A DNA stretch of 52,085 bases from Acidobacteriota bacterium (GTDB lineage: Bacteria > Acidobacteriota > Vicinamibacteria > Vicinamibacterales > JAKQTR01): positions 1-52,085 of the forward strand of contig JAKQTR010000019.1 in assembly GCA_029562975.1 (NCBI GenBank), read 5' to 3'. The translations under genes were made by a program, and so were the position numbers. The notes beneath the pieces were generated by a model. The model was not told the origin of the DNA and searched no databases. It saw nothing but the letters and a program-made list of their open reading frames with translations. Every line of letters starts with the position of its first letter. Within the stretch, counting starts at the first letter, position 1. Below, in pieces: positions 17,000 through 25,481 of this stretch.

Positions 17000-19744
17000 T
17001 TAGAACACCCTGTCGAACCAGACGTCCTCCAGGATCTGGATCTTTTTCGTGAAGGCGGCGCCTCCGGCCGACACGACCACCGCGTACTCCCCGACGGGGA
17101 CCGGGACCGCGCCGCCGAAGGTCGCGTACGCGGGCTCGGCCTGCGCACCGGCGCCGGCGGGCCTGCCGCTTCCGGCGCCGCGGCCGGCGGCTGGCGGCGC
17201 AGGCTGACCGGGGATCGTCTGAGCCGCCGCGCGCATGTTCCACAGCAGCTGGTTGACGCCCGCGGCGTTCGGGCCTTTCGTCTCGGCGATGACGCGCGTG
17301 CCCTGCAGGATGGCCACCGACACGCCGCCGGCGGCGGGGGCCTTCTGGTAGTAGCGGATCATCACGCCGTTCGGCTCGCTCTCGCCGTCGAAGTTCGTGA
17401 AGGCCGACATGGCGGGCCGGCGAACGGTCCACCTCACCTTCGGCTCGACGTCGAACAGGTGGAAGTCCTTCGCGAGCATCGACGCGGACACCTCCTCGAG
17501 CGCCGAGATGTCGGCGATGAAGATGCCCCGGCCGTGCGTAGCCACGATGAGATCGCGCTCGCGCGGATGGATCTTCAGGTCGTGCACCGGCTGGGTCGGC
17601 AACCCGTTCCTCATCTCCTGCCAGATCCTGCCGCCGTCGATCGTCACGTACAGCCCGAAGTCGACGCCGACGAAGAGCAGGTTCGGATTGTACGGATCCT
17701 CGCGGATGACGTTCACCGACTTCGCGGGCAGGTTGCCGGCGATCGAGGCCCACGTCTCGCCGTAATCCGTCGTCTTGTACACGAACGCCCGGAAGTCGTC
17801 GTTGCGCAAACCGGTGAAGGTCACGTAAGCGGTGCCTGGGGCGTGCGACGAGGCGACGACCCGGCTGACCCAGTAGCCGGGGTGGCCCGGGATCCGATCG
17901 TTGAGCTTCGTCCACGACTTCCCGCCGTCCTTCGACATCTGCACGTTGCCATCGTCGGTGCCGACCCAGAGGAGGTCCCGCACGATGGGCGATTCGTCCA
18001 CGCTCGTGATGGTGCAGTACGTCACGTTGCCGTCGCCGCCCTTGCCCGTGGGCAGCTTCGTCGGGTCGTTCGTCGTGAGGTCCGGGCTGATCTCGACCCA
18101 GCCTTCGCCGCGGTAGGCCGACTTCAGCAGCTTGTTCGCCGCATGGTAGAGGACGTTGCTGTCGTGCGGCGAGATGAGGATCGGGGCGTTCCAGTTGAAG
18201 CGGAGCGCCGGGTCGCGATGGGTGATGTTCTTGACCTCGCCCGTGTAGAGATCGGTCCGTGAGAGCGATCCGAACTGCGACTCGTTGTAGAGGTAACGGT
18301 TCGTGACGGGGTCGGTCTCGTTGTAGAAGCCGTCGCCGCCGCCGACGCTCTGCCAGTCCTCGAAGCCGATGCGGCCGCCGCCGCGCTTGGTGCTGGGTCC
18401 GCGCACGGAGCCGTTGTCCTGCATCCCGCCGGCCACGTTGTACGGCTGCATCATGTCGAAGCCGACGGCGTAGAACTGCGCGAGGGGCAGCTCGTCCGGA
18501 TGGTACCAATTGGCGCCGCCGTCGTAGGTGATGCCCATCCCGTGGTCGTAGCCCAGGAGGATGTGCTTCGAGTTCGCCGGATCGATCCACATCGCATGGT
18601 TGTCGCCGCCGAACCGGAACGGCACGCTCCACGTCCTGCCGCCGTCGGTGGTGTGGTGCATGCCCACGCTGAGGACGTAGACGTGGTTGGCGTCGTTCGG
18701 ATCCACGCGGATCTGCATGTAGTAGTACCCCGGATTCCCGCCGATCCGCTGCTTGTCGGGGCTCGCCTTCCGCCACGTCTTCCCGCCATCGTCAGAGCGG
18801 TAGACCTCCTCTCCGATCATCCCGGCGCTCGACTTGCCCGCCCGCAGTTCCGCGAGCCGGTCGGCGTCCGGCACGCCCGGCTTGTTGGCGTTCTCGATGT
18901 TCGCGTACACGATTTGCGGGTTCTTCGCGTAGACGTCGAGGCCGATGCGGCCCAGCATCCCGCCTGGCAGCCCGCCTCCGAGCTTGGTCCACGTCCGGCC
19001 GGCGTCAGTCGTCTTGTAGATGCCGCTGCCCGGGCCGCCGAGGTTGAACGTCCACGGCAGGCGCTCCTTGTCGTAGGCGGCCGCATAGAGGACCTTCGGG
19101 TTCTTCGGATCCATCACGAGGTCCGCGGCGCCGACCATCCGGCCGTCGGCCTTCACCTCGAGCGACTTCGTCCACGTCCTGCCGCCGTCGGTCGTCTTGT
19201 AGACGCCCCGTTCGTCGTTCGGCGAGTACAGGTGGCCGAGGGCCGCCACGTAAACGATGTTCGGATCCTTCGGGTGGATGACGATGCGGCCGATGTGGTG
19301 GGAGTCGGCGAGCCCCATGTTCGTCCAGGTCCTGCCGCCGTCAGTGGACTTGTAGACGCCGTCGCCCCAGTAGGTGCTTCTGGAGGAAGTGTGCTCGCCC
19401 GTGCCGACCCAGACGATGCTGGGGTCGGTGTCGGCCACCGCGATGTCGCCGATCGAGACGACCGGCTGGGTGTCGAAGATCGACACCCAGCTGATGCCGT
19501 TGTTCACTGACTTCCACAGCCCGCCCGAGCCGGTGGCGGCGTAGATTGTGTGCGGCTCGCGCGCCGGCACGGCGAAGTCCACGAAGCGGCCGCTCTGGCG
19601 CGTCGGGCCGATGGCGCGGAACGAGAACGCCTTGGCGACATCGGGCGGGAGGGCCTGAGCGGCAAGATCGGCGGGGATGGCGGCGGCCAGCGCGGCCAGT
19701 GCCAGGGCGCGGAGGACCCGTGCGGCAGGATGAAGCGTGCGCAT
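17000..19744 (-). CDS. Secreted sortilin/VPS10-like BNR-repeat protein
   Basis: The 914-residue exported protein has a signal peptide (about 8-30, ending DLAAQA) and many Asp-box/BNR repeats of the form S/T-x-DGG-x-TW. Examples are KSTDGGRTW, KTTDAGRTW, RSDDGGKTW, HTTDGGRTW and MSKDGGKSW. Together they predict one or two large beta-propellers resembling sortilin VPS10 domains and BNR glycosyl-hydrolase-like proteins, a class abundant in Acidobacteria and often near peptidases. A small C-terminal beta domain ends the protein. No catalytic glycosidase residues are evident, so a binding or scaffolding role is as likely as hydrolysis. AGGAG precedes the ATG; a much longer open frame upstream is not coding. 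It diverges from a sigma/anti-sigma pair whose anti-sigma carries a related BNR-type domain. Confidence 0.85.
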   Translation of the reverse strand: MRTLHPAARVLRALALAALAAAIPADLAAQALPPDVAKAFSFRAIGPTRQSGRFVDFAVPAREPHTIYAATGSGGLWKSVNNGISWVSIFDTQPVVSIGDIAVADTDPSIVWVGTGEHTSSRSTYWGDGVYKSTDGGRTWTNMGLADSHHIGRIVIHPKDPNIVYVAALGHLYSPNDERGVYKTTDGGRTWTKSLEVKADGRMVGAADLVMDPKNPKVLYAAAYDKERLPWTFNLGGPGSGIYKTTDAGRTWTKLGGGLPGGMLGRIGLDVYAKNPQIVYANIENANKPGVPDADRLAELRAGKSSAGMIGEEVYRSDDGGKTWRKASPDKQRIGGNPGYYYMQIRVDPNDANHVYVLSVGMHHTTDGGRTWSVPFRFGGDNHAMWIDPANSKHILLGYDHGMGITYDGGANWYHPDELPLAQFYAVGFDMMQPYNVAGGMQDNGSVRGPSTKRGGGRIGFEDWQSVGGGDGFYNETDPVTNRYLYNESQFGSLSRTDLYTGEVKNITHRDPALRFNWNAPILISPHDSNVLYHAANKLLKSAYRGEGWVEISPDLTTNDPTKLPTGKGGDGNVTYCTITSVDESPIVRDLLWVGTDDGNVQMSKDGGKSWTKLNDRIPGHPGYWVSRVVASSHAPGTAYVTFTGLRNDDFRAFVYKTTDYGETWASIAGNLPAKSVNVIREDPYNPNLLFVGVDFGLYVTIDGGRIWQEMRNGLPTQPVHDLKIHPRERDLIVATHGRGIFIADISALEEVSASMLAKDFHLFDVEPKVRWTVRRPAMSAFTNFDGESEPNGVMIRYYQKAPAAGGVSVAILQGTRVIAETKGPNAAGVNQLLWNMRAAAQTIPGQPAPPAAGRGAGSGRPAGAGAQAEPAYATFGGAVPVPVGEYAVVVSAGGAAFTKKIQILEDVWFDRVF

Positions 19745-20035
19745 GTGCGTGCTCCTGACTGAAGAGACACGGACTTTCCGAATCCCGGGAACGGCTGATG
19801 CGTTCCATTTCCCGGGGAAGTGACGCTGACCACATCGGACGCGGGCGGCGCCCCCGACACGGGGGCGCGACCTGCGTAGTGTCGCCGCTCCCGATGCAGC
19901 GCGCCAAGCGAAATCGTGCTGGTCCCGGCCGTGTCGATGCCGCAGCCGGCGCCGCAGCCGGCGCCGGGCGCCGCGGGGACAGCGGGCCGGCGCGCGCCGC
20001 CGGAACGGCGCGGCCGGTGTAGGATTGGCCTGTCC
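19745..20035. other. Divergent intergenic region of the sortilin-like and sigma-factor genes
   Basis: This 291-bp gap holds a perfect hairpin at 19848-19868 (arms GCGCCCCCG and CGGGGGCGC, 3-nt loop) and a 12-bp tandem repeat built on GCCGCAGCCGGC near 19939-19965. Promoters for both genes should lie here, but I see no clear -35/-10 pair. A self-regulated ECF site is possible and not recognisable by eye. Confidence 0.5.
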
Positions 20036-20926
20036 ATGACTACTCGCGCGGCCGCTGCCGGACCGGCCCTTGACGCCCGCCTGGTGCGGCGCTTGTACGA
20101 CCGGTCCGGGGCTGAGCGATGGGGTCTTGCCGAGCAGGACTTCGCCGCGGCGCTGGCTCGCAGCGTCGGGCGGCGCTTCGCCGGCTCGGCGCCGTCGGCC
20201 TCCGAGGCCGCGCAATATCTCGAGTCGCTCCGGCTGGAGGACCTGGCGCTCGCCTGCGCCTGCGCGCGCGGGCGCGAGTCCGCCTGGGAGCGGTTCGTGC
20301 AGGAGTACCGCCCGATCCTGCTCAGGATCGCAAGCCGCGGCCAGCAGACGGATCGCGGGCGCGACGTGGCCGATTCCATCTACGCGGAGCTCTACGGTCT
20401 GGAGGTGCGAGACGGGGCGCGGCGCTCGCTCTTCGACTACTACCACGGGCGGAGCACGCTCGCCGGCTGGCTGCAGGCCGTCGTCGCGCAGCGGCTCGTC
20501 GACCTGGCCCGCGCCGCCCGGCGGTTCGAGCCGCTGTCCGACGACGAGCGCGCCGCGGAAGGCGCCGCGGAGGACGGCGCCCGGGACGCGGAACTGGAGC
20601 CGGACCGGCGGCGCCTGCTTGGCCTCGCGCGCCAGGCTTTCGAGACGGCGGTCGCCGGCCTCGAGAGCCGCGACCGGCTGCGCCTGGCGCTCTACTACAC
20701 GCAGGACATGACGCTGGCCGCGATCGGCCGCGTGCTCGGCGAATCCGAGGCCACCGCGTCGCGCAAACTCGAGCGGGCGCGCGCGGCGCTTCGCGCGGCG
20801 ATCCAGCGGCACTTGCGCGAGGTCGGCCGGCTGAGCGACCGGGAGGTGGCCCAGTGCTTCGAGCACGCGCGGACCGACCCGGCATTCGATCTGGCCCGGA
20901 CGCTGCCGCCGCCGGGCAGCACGTAG
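20036..20926 (+). CDS. RNA polymerase sigma factor, ECF-like
   Basis: The 296-residue sigma-70-family factor has a conserved region 2 around WERFVQEYRPILLRIASRG (core binding and -10 recognition) and a region 4 helix-turn-helix LTLAAIGRVLGESEATASRK-like near 225-245. It lacks regions 1.1 and 3, as ECF factors do. It is longer than most ECF factors (about 180-200), with about 85 extra N-terminal residues and a C-terminal tail ending in PPPGST. The next gene, 158 bp downstream, encodes a zinc-finger membrane protein, the usual anti-sigma partner. Together they suggest envelope-signal control of transcription, possibly including the divergent sortilin-like gene. Confidence 0.82.
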   Translation: MTTRAAAAGPALDARLVRRLYDRSGAERWGLAEQDFAAALARSVGRRFAGSAPSASEAAQYLESLRLEDLALACACARGRESAWERFVQEYRPILLRIASRGQQTDRGRDVADSIYAELYGLEVRDGARRSLFDYYHGRSTLAGWLQAVVAQRLVDLARAARRFEPLSDDERAAEGAAEDGARDAELEPDRRRLLGLARQAFETAVAGLESRDRLRLALYYTQDMTLAAIGRVLGESEATASRKLERARAALRAAIQRHLREVGRLSDREVAQCFEHARTDPAFDLARTLPPPGST

Positions 20927-20946
20927 CCGGGAGTGCTCGCTCCCGG
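20927..20946 (+). terminator. Hairpin directly after the sigma-factor stop
   Basis: CCGGGAG (20927-20933) and CTCCCGG (20940-20946) pair over 7 bp around a 6-nt loop, immediately behind the TAG. No T-tract follows, so it is a weak terminator or a processing/attenuation hairpin that could lower anti-sigma expression relative to sigma. Confidence 0.4.
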
Positions 20947-21084
20947 GGGGAACCGAGCCGGCAAGGGGCCGGCACAGGCGGCGGGTGTGGCCCATCGAGC
21001 GCGTGCCCCTGCCTATGGCCGCAGCGAATGGCCGCGCAGTGTGCAAGAAGAGGCGTCGGAATCGTTCTTCAAAGGGAGGCGCAG

Positions 21085-22221
21085 GTGAGCACGAGCCCAT
21101 CGCGAGACACCGTCGACGCCGATGTCGAGCGGCTGCTGCGCGCCGCGCTGAAGCCGTCCGCCGGCGGCCGGGCCGGCGAGTGCCCCGATGCGGAGTCGCT
21201 GGCCGCGTTCGTGGAGGGCAGGCTGCCGCCTCGAGAGCGAGCGCCACTCGACGCGCACTTCGCGGCATGCGGCCGATGCCAGGAGACGCTGGCCGTGATG
21301 GGCGCGGCGCCGCCGCTGCCGCTGGTCGCGCCGGTGCGGCCGGGGTGGTTCGCGCGGATCACCGCTCCGAGGCTGCGCTGGCTTGTGCCGGTTAGCGCTG
21401 CGGCCGCAGTGGCGGCGGTGTTCTTCGCGACGAGGCCGGTCATAGCGCCGGGAGAGCATGCGGCCACGGCCGAAGCCCCGGTGCAGATGGCGCACGCTGC
21501 ACCGCCCGAACTGGGGCCGGCGGGCGCGGCCCGGAATGAGGTCCCGGAGGCGGCGCTGCAGCGGGACGCCTCCGCCAGGACCGGCGCGGCTGCGGATGAG
21601 CTGAAACCCGGAGGTCCTCGGCGGCCGGCCGCCGTGCTGGCAGACGAGGGCGCAGCGGGAGAGGGCGGCCGGCAGGCTGTCTCGCTGGGGATGCCGACGG
21701 CGGAGCAGGCCGTGCCGGCCGCGGCCGCTACGCGCGAGACGAGGGACGTGCGTGAGGTCGCCGTGAGCGAGGGGGCGAAGCCTGCCGGGTTGGCTAAGTC
21801 CGCGACCCAGTCCGAGGCCGCTGGTGCCCCGTTGGCGGCGTCGGTGGCGTTTCGCGAGCATGACGCAGCCGGCGCGTTGCTGCCCGTCGTTGCAGCCCCT
21901 GATGGAGTGGTGCAGTGGAAGCTGGGCGCAGAAGGCCGGGTGTGGCGCTCGGAGGATGGCGGTGTTCGTTGGCGCGAACAGCGTACGGGCGTCGGGGCGG
22001 TGCTCACGGCGGGATCGGCGATTTCGGCCGACGTGTGCTGGATCGTTGGTGAAGGCGGGACGGTGCTGCTGACGGTCGACGGGGCGTTCTGGCAGCAGCG
22101 GCCGTTTCCGTTTTTGGCGGATCTCGTCGATGTCCGGGCCGCCTCCGCGCGATCGGCGGTCGTCACGGCCCGCGACGGCCGCCGGTTCGAGACCCGAGAC
22201 GGCGGCCTCACGTGGAGATAA
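21085..22221 (+). CDS. Membrane anti-sigma factor: zinc finger + TM helix + Ycf48/BNR domain
   Basis: The 378-residue product starts at GTG behind an excellent AAAGGGAGG site. An N-terminal zf-HC2-type finger (Cys33, His58, Cys62, Cys65; the HxxxCxxC pattern typical of anti-sigma domains) is followed by a transmembrane helix at about 98-116, a 150-residue Ala/Glu-rich linker, and a C-terminal domain (about 268-378). That domain contains VWRSEDGGVRW, IVGEGGTVLLT and a final RDGGLTWR, the Asp-box pattern of Ycf48-like photosystem-II-assembly/BNR domains. The predicted topology puts the finger in the cytoplasm, holding the sigma factor, and the BNR-type domain outside as a sensor or binding module. 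The stop codon overlaps the left arm of the palindrome at 22222. The ligand is unknown. Confidence 0.75.
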   Translation: MSTSPSRDTVDADVERLLRAALKPSAGGRAGECPDAESLAAFVEGRLPPRERAPLDAHFAACGRCQETLAVMGAAPPLPLVAPVRPGWFARITAPRLRWLVPVSAAAAVAAVFFATRPVIAPGEHAATAEAPVQMAHAAPPELGPAGAARNEVPEAALQRDASARTGAAADELKPGGPRRPAAVLADEGAAGEGGRQAVSLGMPTAEQAVPAAAATRETRDVREVAVSEGAKPAGLAKSATQSEAAGAPLAASVAFREHDAAGALLPVVAAPDGVVQWKLGAEGRVWRSEDGGVRWREQRTGVGAVLTAGSAISADVCWIVGEGGTVLLTVDGAFWQQRPFPFLADLVDVRAASARSAVVTARDGRRFETRDGGLTWR

Positions 22222-22294
22222 GGGGTCGGGACGCTTTTTGCAAACGACGGGTCTGTATGACAAATCCGTCGTTTGCAAAAAGCGTCCCGACCCC
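22222..22294. repeat. Long inverted repeat, GGGGTCGGGAC family, copy 2
   Basis: Arms 22222-22250 and 22266-22294 match perfectly over 29 bp (outer end GGGGTCGGGACGCTTTTTGC) with a 15-nt loop. It overlaps the last base of the anti-sigma stop region and ends 12 nt before the DUF4139 start codon. Compared with copy 1 (13020) both arms have changed together, so pairing is preserved. Confidence 0.92.
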
Positions 22295-22306
22295 AGGGAG
22301 GTTCCT

Positions 22307-23761
22307 ATGATGGACACACAACTTCGGACCGCCGTGCTCGCGGCAGCTGCGATCCTCACTAGTGCCCTCGCTAGCGGTCCGACGATCACCGCGCTTGCGA
22401 GCCAGGATTCCGCCGCCGCAGGCGGCCAGAGCGACCTGGCCGTCACCGTGTACAATTCGAGCCTCGCCCTCGTGCGCGACGTCCGCGAGTTCGCCCTGCC
22501 CTCGGGCGAGTCGGACCTTCGGTTCGTGGACATCGCAGCGACGGTCAACCCCGCGACAGTGCACTTCCGTTCGCTGACGGACCCGGCTCGCGTCGCCGTC
22601 CTCGAGCAGAACTACGAGTACGACCTGCTCGAGCCCGAGAAGCTCCTCCGCAAGTACGTCGGCCGCGAGGTCACGCTCGTGCGAACGGGCGTGGAGAACG
22701 GCACCACGAAGCGCGAAGAAGTGAAGGCGACGCTCGTGAGCCTGAACAACGGCCCCATCTGGAAGATCGGGAACGAGTACGTCACCGGCCTCGGCTCGGA
22801 TCACCTCCGCTTCCCCGAGCTGCCGTCGAACCTCTACAGCCGGCCAACCCTCGTCTGGAAGCTCCTGAACCGCGGCGGCCCGCGCCATCGCATCGAGGCG
22901 TCGTATCTTGCGGGCGGCCTGTCCTGGCAGTCGGACTACGTCCTCACGGTCGGCCGCGACGACGCGTCGGCCGGCCTCGACGGCTGGGTGACGCTCACCA
23001 ACGAGAGCGGCACGGCGTTCCGCGACGCGACGCTGCAGTTCGTGGCCGGGGACCTCAACCGCGTCCAGCCCGCCGCGCGCAAGCAGATGCTCGAGATGAT
23101 GGCCGATGCCAGGGGCGCCGCGCCCGCCATGGCCCAGGAGGCGTTCGCCGAGTACCACCTCTACACGCTGGGCCGCCGGTCCACGATCGAGAACCAGCAG
23201 ACGAAGCAGCTCGCGCTGCTCAGCGGCTCGGGCGTGCCGGTCGAGAAGCGCTACGTCGTCGACGGCCAGGCATTCTACTACCGCAACCGCCAGAGCCCCG
23301 GCCGTCCGCTCAAGGACAAGGTGCAGGTCTACTACCGCTTCCGCAACGACGCACAGAGCGGCCTCGGCGCGCCCATGCCGGCCGGCATCCTCCGCGTCTA
23401 CCAGGCCGACGCGAAAGGGGGGCTCCAGTTCGTCGGCGAGGATCGCATCGATCACACGCCGAAGGACGAGACGATCGACGTCAAGATCGGCAGCGCCTTC
23501 GACGTCGTGTGCGAGCGGAACCAGACCGACTTCGAGAAAATCAGCGAGCTCGTCTACGAGATGGAGTACGCCGTCACGCTGCGCAACCACAAGACGACGC
23601 CGGTAACCGTGCGGGTGAACGAGCCGATTGGCGGGACCTGGAAGATGCTGCGCTCGTCGCACGCGTGGGAGAAGACGGCGGCGTGGGCGGCGCAGTTCAC
23701 GGTGCCGGTGGCGGCCGACGGCACGGCCGTCCTGGCCTACCGGGTGCGCGTCACCTACTGA
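22307..23761 (+). CDS. Exported DUF4139 domain protein
   Basis: The 484-residue protein has a signal peptide (about 5-32) and the DUF4139 opening DLAVTVYNSSLALVRDVREF, followed by the long beta-rich domain with SYLAGGLSWQSDYVLTVGRD and WVTLTNESGTAFRDATLQFV. It ends in a beta-sandwich segment with KTTPVTVRVNEP. DUF4139 proteins are secreted or periplasmic and have no agreed biochemical role; eukaryotic relatives are described as mucoidy-inhibitor-like. It has its own AGGGAGG site just behind the palindrome, and two adjacent ATG codons; the first is used here. It ends before a GGGGTCAG-type palindrome cluster. Confidence 0.82.
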   Translation: MMDTQLRTAVLAAAAILTSALASGPTITALASQDSAAAGGQSDLAVTVYNSSLALVRDVREFALPSGESDLRFVDIAATVNPATVHFRSLTDPARVAVLEQNYEYDLLEPEKLLRKYVGREVTLVRTGVENGTTKREEVKATLVSLNNGPIWKIGNEYVTGLGSDHLRFPELPSNLYSRPTLVWKLLNRGGPRHRIEASYLAGGLSWQSDYVLTVGRDDASAGLDGWVTLTNESGTAFRDATLQFVAGDLNRVQPAARKQMLEMMADARGAAPAMAQEAFAEYHLYTLGRRSTIENQQTKQLALLSGSGVPVEKRYVVDGQAFYYRNRQSPGRPLKDKVQVYYRFRNDAQSGLGAPMPAGILRVYQADAKGGLQFVGEDRIDHTPKDETIDVKIGSAFDVVCERNQTDFEKISELVYEMEYAVTLRNHKTTPVTVRVNEPIGGTWKMLRSSHAWEKTAAWAAQFTVPVAADGTAVLAYRVRVTY

Positions 23762-23789
23762 GGCTTGCGGGCCGCCATGTCGGTGCTGG

Positions 23790-23845
23790 CGGGGTCAGAT
23801 CCGCGGATTTCTGGCTCTGACCCCGGAATTCTGGATCTGACCCCG
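23790..23845. repeat. GGGGTCAGATC-family palindrome with a duplicated right arm
   Basis: The left arm CGGGGTCAGATCC (23790-23802) can pair with GGATCTGACCCCG (23833-23845, 13 bp perfect) or with the nearer GGCTCTGACCCC (23813-23824, one mismatch). The inner sequence CCGCGGATTTCTGG closely resembles the copy at 51687. It lies between the DUF4139 gene and the M24 peptidase gene, 83 nt before the latter. Confidence 0.8.
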
Positions 23846-23928
23846 AAGCCGAAGCCCCGAAGCCCGGAGTCGGCTAGACTAGCTCCACCGCCCGGCGCCC
23901 GCCGGGCCCCGCAGCGAGGTGCCCAGCC

Positions 23929-25317
23929 ATGTTCGACGCCGCCACCTACCAGAGCCGCCGCCGCCGCCTGAGCAAGGATGTCGGTTCCGGCCTGATCCTG
24001 TTGCTCGGCAACGACGAAGTGGGCATGAACTACGCGGCCAACGCGTACCACTTCAGGCAGGACAGCACGTTCCTGTACTTCTTCGCGGTGAACCTGCCGG
24101 GCCTGGCCGGGCTCATCGACGTGGACGCCGGCACGGAGACGCTCTTCGGCGACGATCTCACGGTGGCGGACATCGTCTGGACCGGCCCGCAGCCGACGAT
24201 CGCGAAGCTGTGCAAGCCGGCGGGGATCGCGTCGAGCGCGCCGATGGCCGAGCTGGAGACGCGCCTGGCGGCGGCCATCGCCAAGGGGCGCCGCGTGCAC
24301 TTCCTCAAGCCGTACCGCGCCGAGCACACGCTGAAGATCACGGCGCTGCTCGGGCTGAAGCCCACCATCGTCGCGTCGTACCGGTCGGAGGCGCTGCACG
24401 CGGCCGTCGTCGCCCAGCGCAACGTCAAGTCGGCCGACGAGGTGGCCGAGATCGAGCGGGCCGTCGGCGTGTCGCGCGAGATGTACCTGGCGGCGATGCG
24501 GGCGGCCAGGCCGGGCCGGCGCGAGTACGAGGTGGTGGCGGAGATCGTCCGGGTCCAGAAGGCGAACGGCTGCGAACTGGCCTTTCCGATCATCTGCTCG
24601 GTGCACGGCGAGACGCTGCACAATCACGCCCACGCGAACCTCATGAAGGCCGGCGACGTGATGGTGCTCGACTCGGGCGTGGAAACCGAACGGGGCTACG
24701 CGAGCGACATCACGCGCACGATTCCCGTGGGCGGCCGGTTCACGGCCGAGCAGCGGGTGATCTACGACCTGGTGCTGAAGACGCAGCTCGCGGCCATCGC
24801 CGCCATCAAGCCCGGCGTGCGGTACAAGGACGTGCACCTGCTGGCCTCGAGGAGCTTCGCGTCCGGCCTGAAGGAGATCGGCCTCATGAAGGGCGACCCG
24901 GCGGAAGCGGTGGCAGCCGGCGCGCACGCTCTCTTCTTCCCGCACGGCCTCGGCCACATGCTCGGCCTGGACGTGCACGACCTCGAGAACATCGGCGAGC
25001 AGCACGTCGGCTATGAGCCCGGGCTCGAGCGGAGCGGCCAGTTCGGCTTGAGCTACCTCCGCCTCGCCCGCACGCTGAAGCCGGGGTTCGTCCTGACCGT
25101 CGAGCCCGGCCTCTACTTCATCCCGCAGCTCATCGACCAGTGGAAGGCCGACAAGCGCCACGCCGCGTTCGTCAACTACCGAGAGGTGGAGAAGTTCCGC
25201 AACGCGCGAGGCTACCGGATCGAGGACGACGTGCTGGTGACCCGGTCCGGGAACCGCGTGCTCGGGCCGCCGATTCCGAAGAAGGCGGAGGACGTCGAAG
25301 CGGCGTGCCGCGCGTAG
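23929..25317 (+). CDS. M24 family Xaa-Pro aminopeptidase (aminopeptidase P)
   Basis: The 462-residue cytoplasmic metallopeptidase removes N-terminal residues that precede proline. The N-terminal creatinase-like domain (about 1-160) is followed by the pita-bread catalytic domain. All five metal ligands are visible: Asp248 (MVLDSG), Asp260 (YASDIT), His343 (GLGHMLG), Glu392 (LTVEPG) and Glu432 (RIEDDV). Length and motif order match PepP. No signal peptide is present. It would finish degradation of proline-rich peptides released by the secreted S9 enzymes nearby. It has a separate leader of about 170 bp with a palindrome, so it is probably independently transcribed. Confidence 0.9.
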   Translation: MFDAATYQSRRRRLSKDVGSGLILLLGNDEVGMNYAANAYHFRQDSTFLYFFAVNLPGLAGLIDVDAGTETLFGDDLTVADIVWTGPQPTIAKLCKPAGIASSAPMAELETRLAAAIAKGRRVHFLKPYRAEHTLKITALLGLKPTIVASYRSEALHAAVVAQRNVKSADEVAEIERAVGVSREMYLAAMRAARPGRREYEVVAEIVRVQKANGCELAFPIICSVHGETLHNHAHANLMKAGDVMVLDSGVETERGYASDITRTIPVGGRFTAEQRVIYDLVLKTQLAAIAAIKPGVRYKDVHLLASRSFASGLKEIGLMKGDPAEAVAAGAHALFFPHGLGHMLGLDVHDLENIGEQHVGYEPGLERSGQFGLSYLRLARTLKPGFVLTVEPGLYFIPQLIDQWKADKRHAAFVNYREVEKFRNARGYRIEDDVLVTRSGNRVLGPPIPKKAEDVEAACRA

Positions 25318-25380
25318 CAGCGCGCGGAAGGCCGGACCTCGCCCGAGAGAATCCGAAGCCAGGGATTCGCATGGAGCCCA

Positions 25381-25394
25381 GGGCCTTCAGGCCC
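25381..25394. repeat. Short GGGCC-TTCA-GGCCC hairpin
   Basis: This perfect 5-bp-stem tetraloop lies 64 bp behind the M24 stop. Related hairpins with the same TTCA/TTCAG loop occur at 34847 and 35387. They may be small dispersed palindromes or weak terminators. Confidence 0.5.
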
Positions 25395-25449
25395 GCGGAC
25401 GCCCGCGGCCGACCGGCGGCGTCATTCCCCGACTGGACGTCGGGGCCGT

Positions 25450-25461
25450 GGATCTGACCCC
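25450..25461. repeat. Solo right arm of the GGGGTCAGATC palindrome family
   Basis: GGATCTGACCCC occurs here without a matching left arm. It is identical to the right arms at 23833 and 39956 and ends 20 nt before the start of the flavoprotein/ferredoxin gene, as the complete copies do before other genes. Confidence 0.6.
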
Positions 25462-25481
25462 ATCCGACGGAGAGCCCAGGC

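Noticed and set aside
19745-21268. N-terminal extension of the sortilin-like gene through the sigma-factor region
   Set aside because: The frame is merely open. The signal peptide at 19744 with AGGAG upstream marks the true start, and the extension is antisense to the sigma gene.
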